Positions 62,205-64,000 of a DNA stretch of 64,000 nucleotides are shown one piece after another; the stretch's first letter is position 1, and the number at the start of each line of letters is the position of its first letter. Position numbers and translations under genes: made by a program. The stretch covers positions 3,000,001-3,064,000 of the forward strand of contig OU696591.1 of NCBI GenBank assembly GCA_916048095.2. Reading direction: 5' to 3'. The notes below the pieces were generated by a model, which saw only the letters and a program-made list of their open reading frames with translations, had not been told where the DNA came from and ran no database searches. The DNA comes from Sacculina carcini (taxonomy: Eukaryota > Arthropoda > Thecostraca > Sacculinidae).

Positions 62205-62397
62205 TTAATTGTACACTCGTGCTTGCGCACTATATATACCACATATAAACCATCTCTCTTGAACATCTACAATGGCCGGACCGCGTAAGACTCTGCTCGA
62301 ACCCCGAGGACCTCGGTTCGAATCCCAGCCAGGTAATAACTTTCTTCACTCAACACTAAACTCTACACACAAATAATCGAAATAAATTGGATGAATT
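62205..62397 (+). repeat. Array core copy 121
   Basis: C allele. Step 384 bp; tatag near the start. Confidence 0.95.
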
Positions 62398-62597
62398 AAA
62401 GAAAATAAAGAAAATAAAGAAAATAAAGAAAATATAGAAAATAAAGAAAATAAAGAAAATAAAGAAAATAAAGAAAATAAAGAAAATAAAGAAAATAAAG
62501 AAAATAAAGAAAATAAAGAAAATAAAGAAAATAAAGAAAATAAAGAAAATAAAGAAAATAAAGAAAATAAAGAAAATAAAGAAAATAAAGAAAATAA

Positions 62598-62781
62598 CAC
62601 TCGTGCTTGCGCACTATATATACCACATATAAACCATCTCACTTGAACATCTACAATGGCCGGACCGCGTAAGACTCTGCTCGAACCCCGAGGACCTCGG
62701 TTCGAATCTCAGCCAGGTAATAACTTTCTTCACTCAACACTAAGCTCTACACACAAATAATCGAAATAAATTGGATGAATT
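62598..62781 (+). repeat. Array core copy 122 (5' truncated)
   Basis: 6-bp junction loss, ctcacttga, gaatctcagcc, actaagctc. Step 525 bp; aagtaaat and gaagataaag. Confidence 0.95.
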
Positions 62782-63113
62782 AAAGAAAATAAAGAAAATA
62801 AAGAAAATAAAGTAAATAAAGAAAATAAAGAAAATAAAGAAAATAAAGAAAATAAAGAAAATAAAGAAAATAAAGAAAATAAAGAAAATAAAGAAAATAA
62901 AGAAAATAAAGAAAATAAAGAAAATAAAGAAAATAAAGAAAATAAAGAAAATAAAGAAAATAAAGAAAATAAAGAAAATAAAGAAAATAAAGAAAATAAA
63001 GAAAATAAAGAAAATAAAGAAAATAAAGAAAATAAAGAAAATAAAGAAGATAAAGAAAATAAAGAAAATAAAGAAAATAAAGAAAATAAAGAAAATAAAG
63101 AAAATAAAGAAAA

Positions 63114-63306
63114 TTAATTGTACACTCGTGCTTGCGCACTATATATACCACATATAAACCATCTCTCGTGAACATCTACAATGGCCGGACCGCGTAAGAC
63201 TCTGCTCGAACCCCGAGGACCTCGGTTCGAATCCCAGCCAGGTAATAACTTTCTTCACTCAACACTAAACTCTACACACAAATAATCGAAATAAATTAGA
63301 TGAATT
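63114..63306 (+). repeat. Array core copy 123
   Basis: ctctcgtga; end reads aaattagatgaa. Step 420 bp; clean. Confidence 0.95.
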
Positions 63307-63542
63307 AAAGAAAATAAAGAAAATAAAGAAAATAAAGAAAATAAAGAAAATAAAGAAAATAAAGAAAATAAAGAAAATAAAGAAAATAAAGAAAATAAAG
63401 AAAATAAAGAAAATAAAGAAAATAAAGAAAATAAAGAAAATAAAGAAAATAAAGAAAATAAAGAAAATAAAGAAAATAAAGAAAATAAAGAAAATAAAGA
63501 AAATAAAGAAAATAAAGAAAATAAAGAAAATAAAGAAAATAA

Positions 63543-63726
63543 CACTCGTGCTTGCGCACTATATATACCACATATAAACCATCTCTCTTGAACATCTACA
63601 ATGGCCGGACCGCGTAAGACTCTGCTCGAACCCCGAGGACCTCGGTTCGAATCCCAGCCAGGTAATAACTTTCTTCACTCAACACTAAACTCTACACACA
63701 AATAATCGAAATAAATTGGATGAATT
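63543..63726 (+). repeat. Array core copy 124 (5' truncated)
   Basis: 6-bp junction loss; ctctcttga and actaaactc, like copy 118. Its spacer (to 64,000) has tttaag, tatag, agagaatatag, gacaat and taaataaaat, and runs off the window. Confidence 0.95.
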
Positions 63727-64000
63727 AAAGAAAATAAAGAAAATAAAGAAAATAAAGAAAATAAAGAAAATAAAGAAAATAAAGAAAATAAAGAAAATAA
63801 AGAAAATAAAGAAAATAAAGAAAATAAAGAAAATAAAGAAAATAAAGAAAATAAAGAAAATAAAGAAAATAAAGAAAATTTAAGAAAATAAAGAAAATAT
63901 AGAAAATAAAGAAAATAAAGAGAATATAGAAAATAAAGAAAATAAAGACAATAAAGAAAATAAATAAAATAAAGAAAATAAAGAAAATAAAGAAAATAAA

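Larger units (their letters stand above)
1..64000 (+). repeat. Tandem satellite array: 193-bp core plus (AAAATAAAG)n spacer, 124 copies
   Basis: The window is entirely head-to-tail units of one conserved core and one variable-length 9-bp minisatellite tract, and both window ends lie inside spacer, so the array extends further in both directions. Cores are nearly identical over 64 kb, which implies homogenisation by unequal exchange or gene conversion. Spacers carry sparse single-base variants that mark unit lineages. On the + strand the spacer is 8/9 purine and almost free of C. I see no unique DNA anywhere. The layout resembles the tRNA arrays known from Entamoeba, but no intact tRNA is present, so this is an analogy, not an identification. 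Confidence 0.97.
54620..64000 (+). repeat. Array domain IV (copies 103-124)
   Basis: Units are shorter here (mean step about 424 bp). Diagnostic cores begin directly after gaaaataa (6 bp lost at the junction), most of them with ctcacttga and actaagctc. Others lack 5 bp (caacactctac) or carry ctctcgtga. Spacers contain tttaag, gaagataaag and aaacaaaat variants not seen earlier, apart from one tttaag spacer after copy 104. Confidence 0.8.

Noticed and set aside
1..64000. CRISPR array
   Set aside because: Regularly repeated cores with intervening tracts look superficially similar, but the core is about 193 bp, the tracts are one minisatellite of variable length rather than unique spacers, and there are no cas genes.
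1..64000. Replication origin or curved-DNA element from phased A-tracts
   Set aside because: A4 tracts recur every 9 bp, which is out of phase with the 10.5-bp helix, and AT-richness alone is weak evidence. No origin motif stands out from the repeat itself.

Overview
The whole 64 kb window is one tandem array. I counted 124 copies of a conserved core of about 193 bp, all in the same orientation. Consecutive cores are separated by tracts of a 9-bp minisatellite, AAAATAAAG on the + strand. Steps between cores range from 275 to 840 bp and average about 515 bp. No protein-coding gene, complete cloverleaf tRNA, rRNA, transposase or CRISPR array is visible. The long open frames are a by-product of a 9-bp (3 x 3) repeat that lacks stop codons in five of six frames.

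The core is not low-complexity. In order it holds a small hairpin (GTGC-TTGC-GCAC), a TATATATA box, a tRNA-like block of about 69 nt and a T/C/A-rich 3' flank. The tRNA-like block has a box A-like TGGCCGGACCG and a perfect RNA polymerase III box B, GGTTCGAATCC. TATA, box A and box B are spaced as in a pol III type 2 gene, but the block does not fold into a proper cloverleaf and has no T-run terminator. It is either a degenerate tRNA-derived element or an undescribed small pol III RNA.

The pol III signals, the minisatellite and the array organisation point to a eukaryotic nuclear genome with AT-rich satellite DNA. The layout recalls the Entamoeba tRNA arrays (tRNA units separated by short tandem repeats), but those units carry intact tRNAs and I cannot assign a species.

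Four domains can be told apart by diagnostic variants in cores and spacers. Domain I (1-11,618, copies 1-24) contains a four-unit higher-order repeat, seen three times. Domain II (11,619-26,468, copies 25-51) has modules with gacaat doublets, gagtacc cores and cores truncated at their 5' junction. Domain III (26,469-54,619, copies 52-102) has a C/T core dimorphism linked to the spacer type that follows, including a recurring R-S-P triad. Domain IV (54,620-64,000, copies 103-124) has shorter units and different truncation alleles.

Nearly all steps between cores equal 3 modulo 9 once visible core and spacer indels are counted, so the array changes length in whole 9-bp steps. A cluster of seven single-base indels at 35.28-36.01 kb is the main exception and may be a consensus error. 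In the copy entries, C allele and T allele refer to gctcgaaCccc or gctcgaaTccc (position 282 in copy 1). 'Step' is the distance to the same point in the next copy. Spacer variants are named by the changed 9-mer, for example tatag, ataagg or gacaat; 'clean' means no variant seen.
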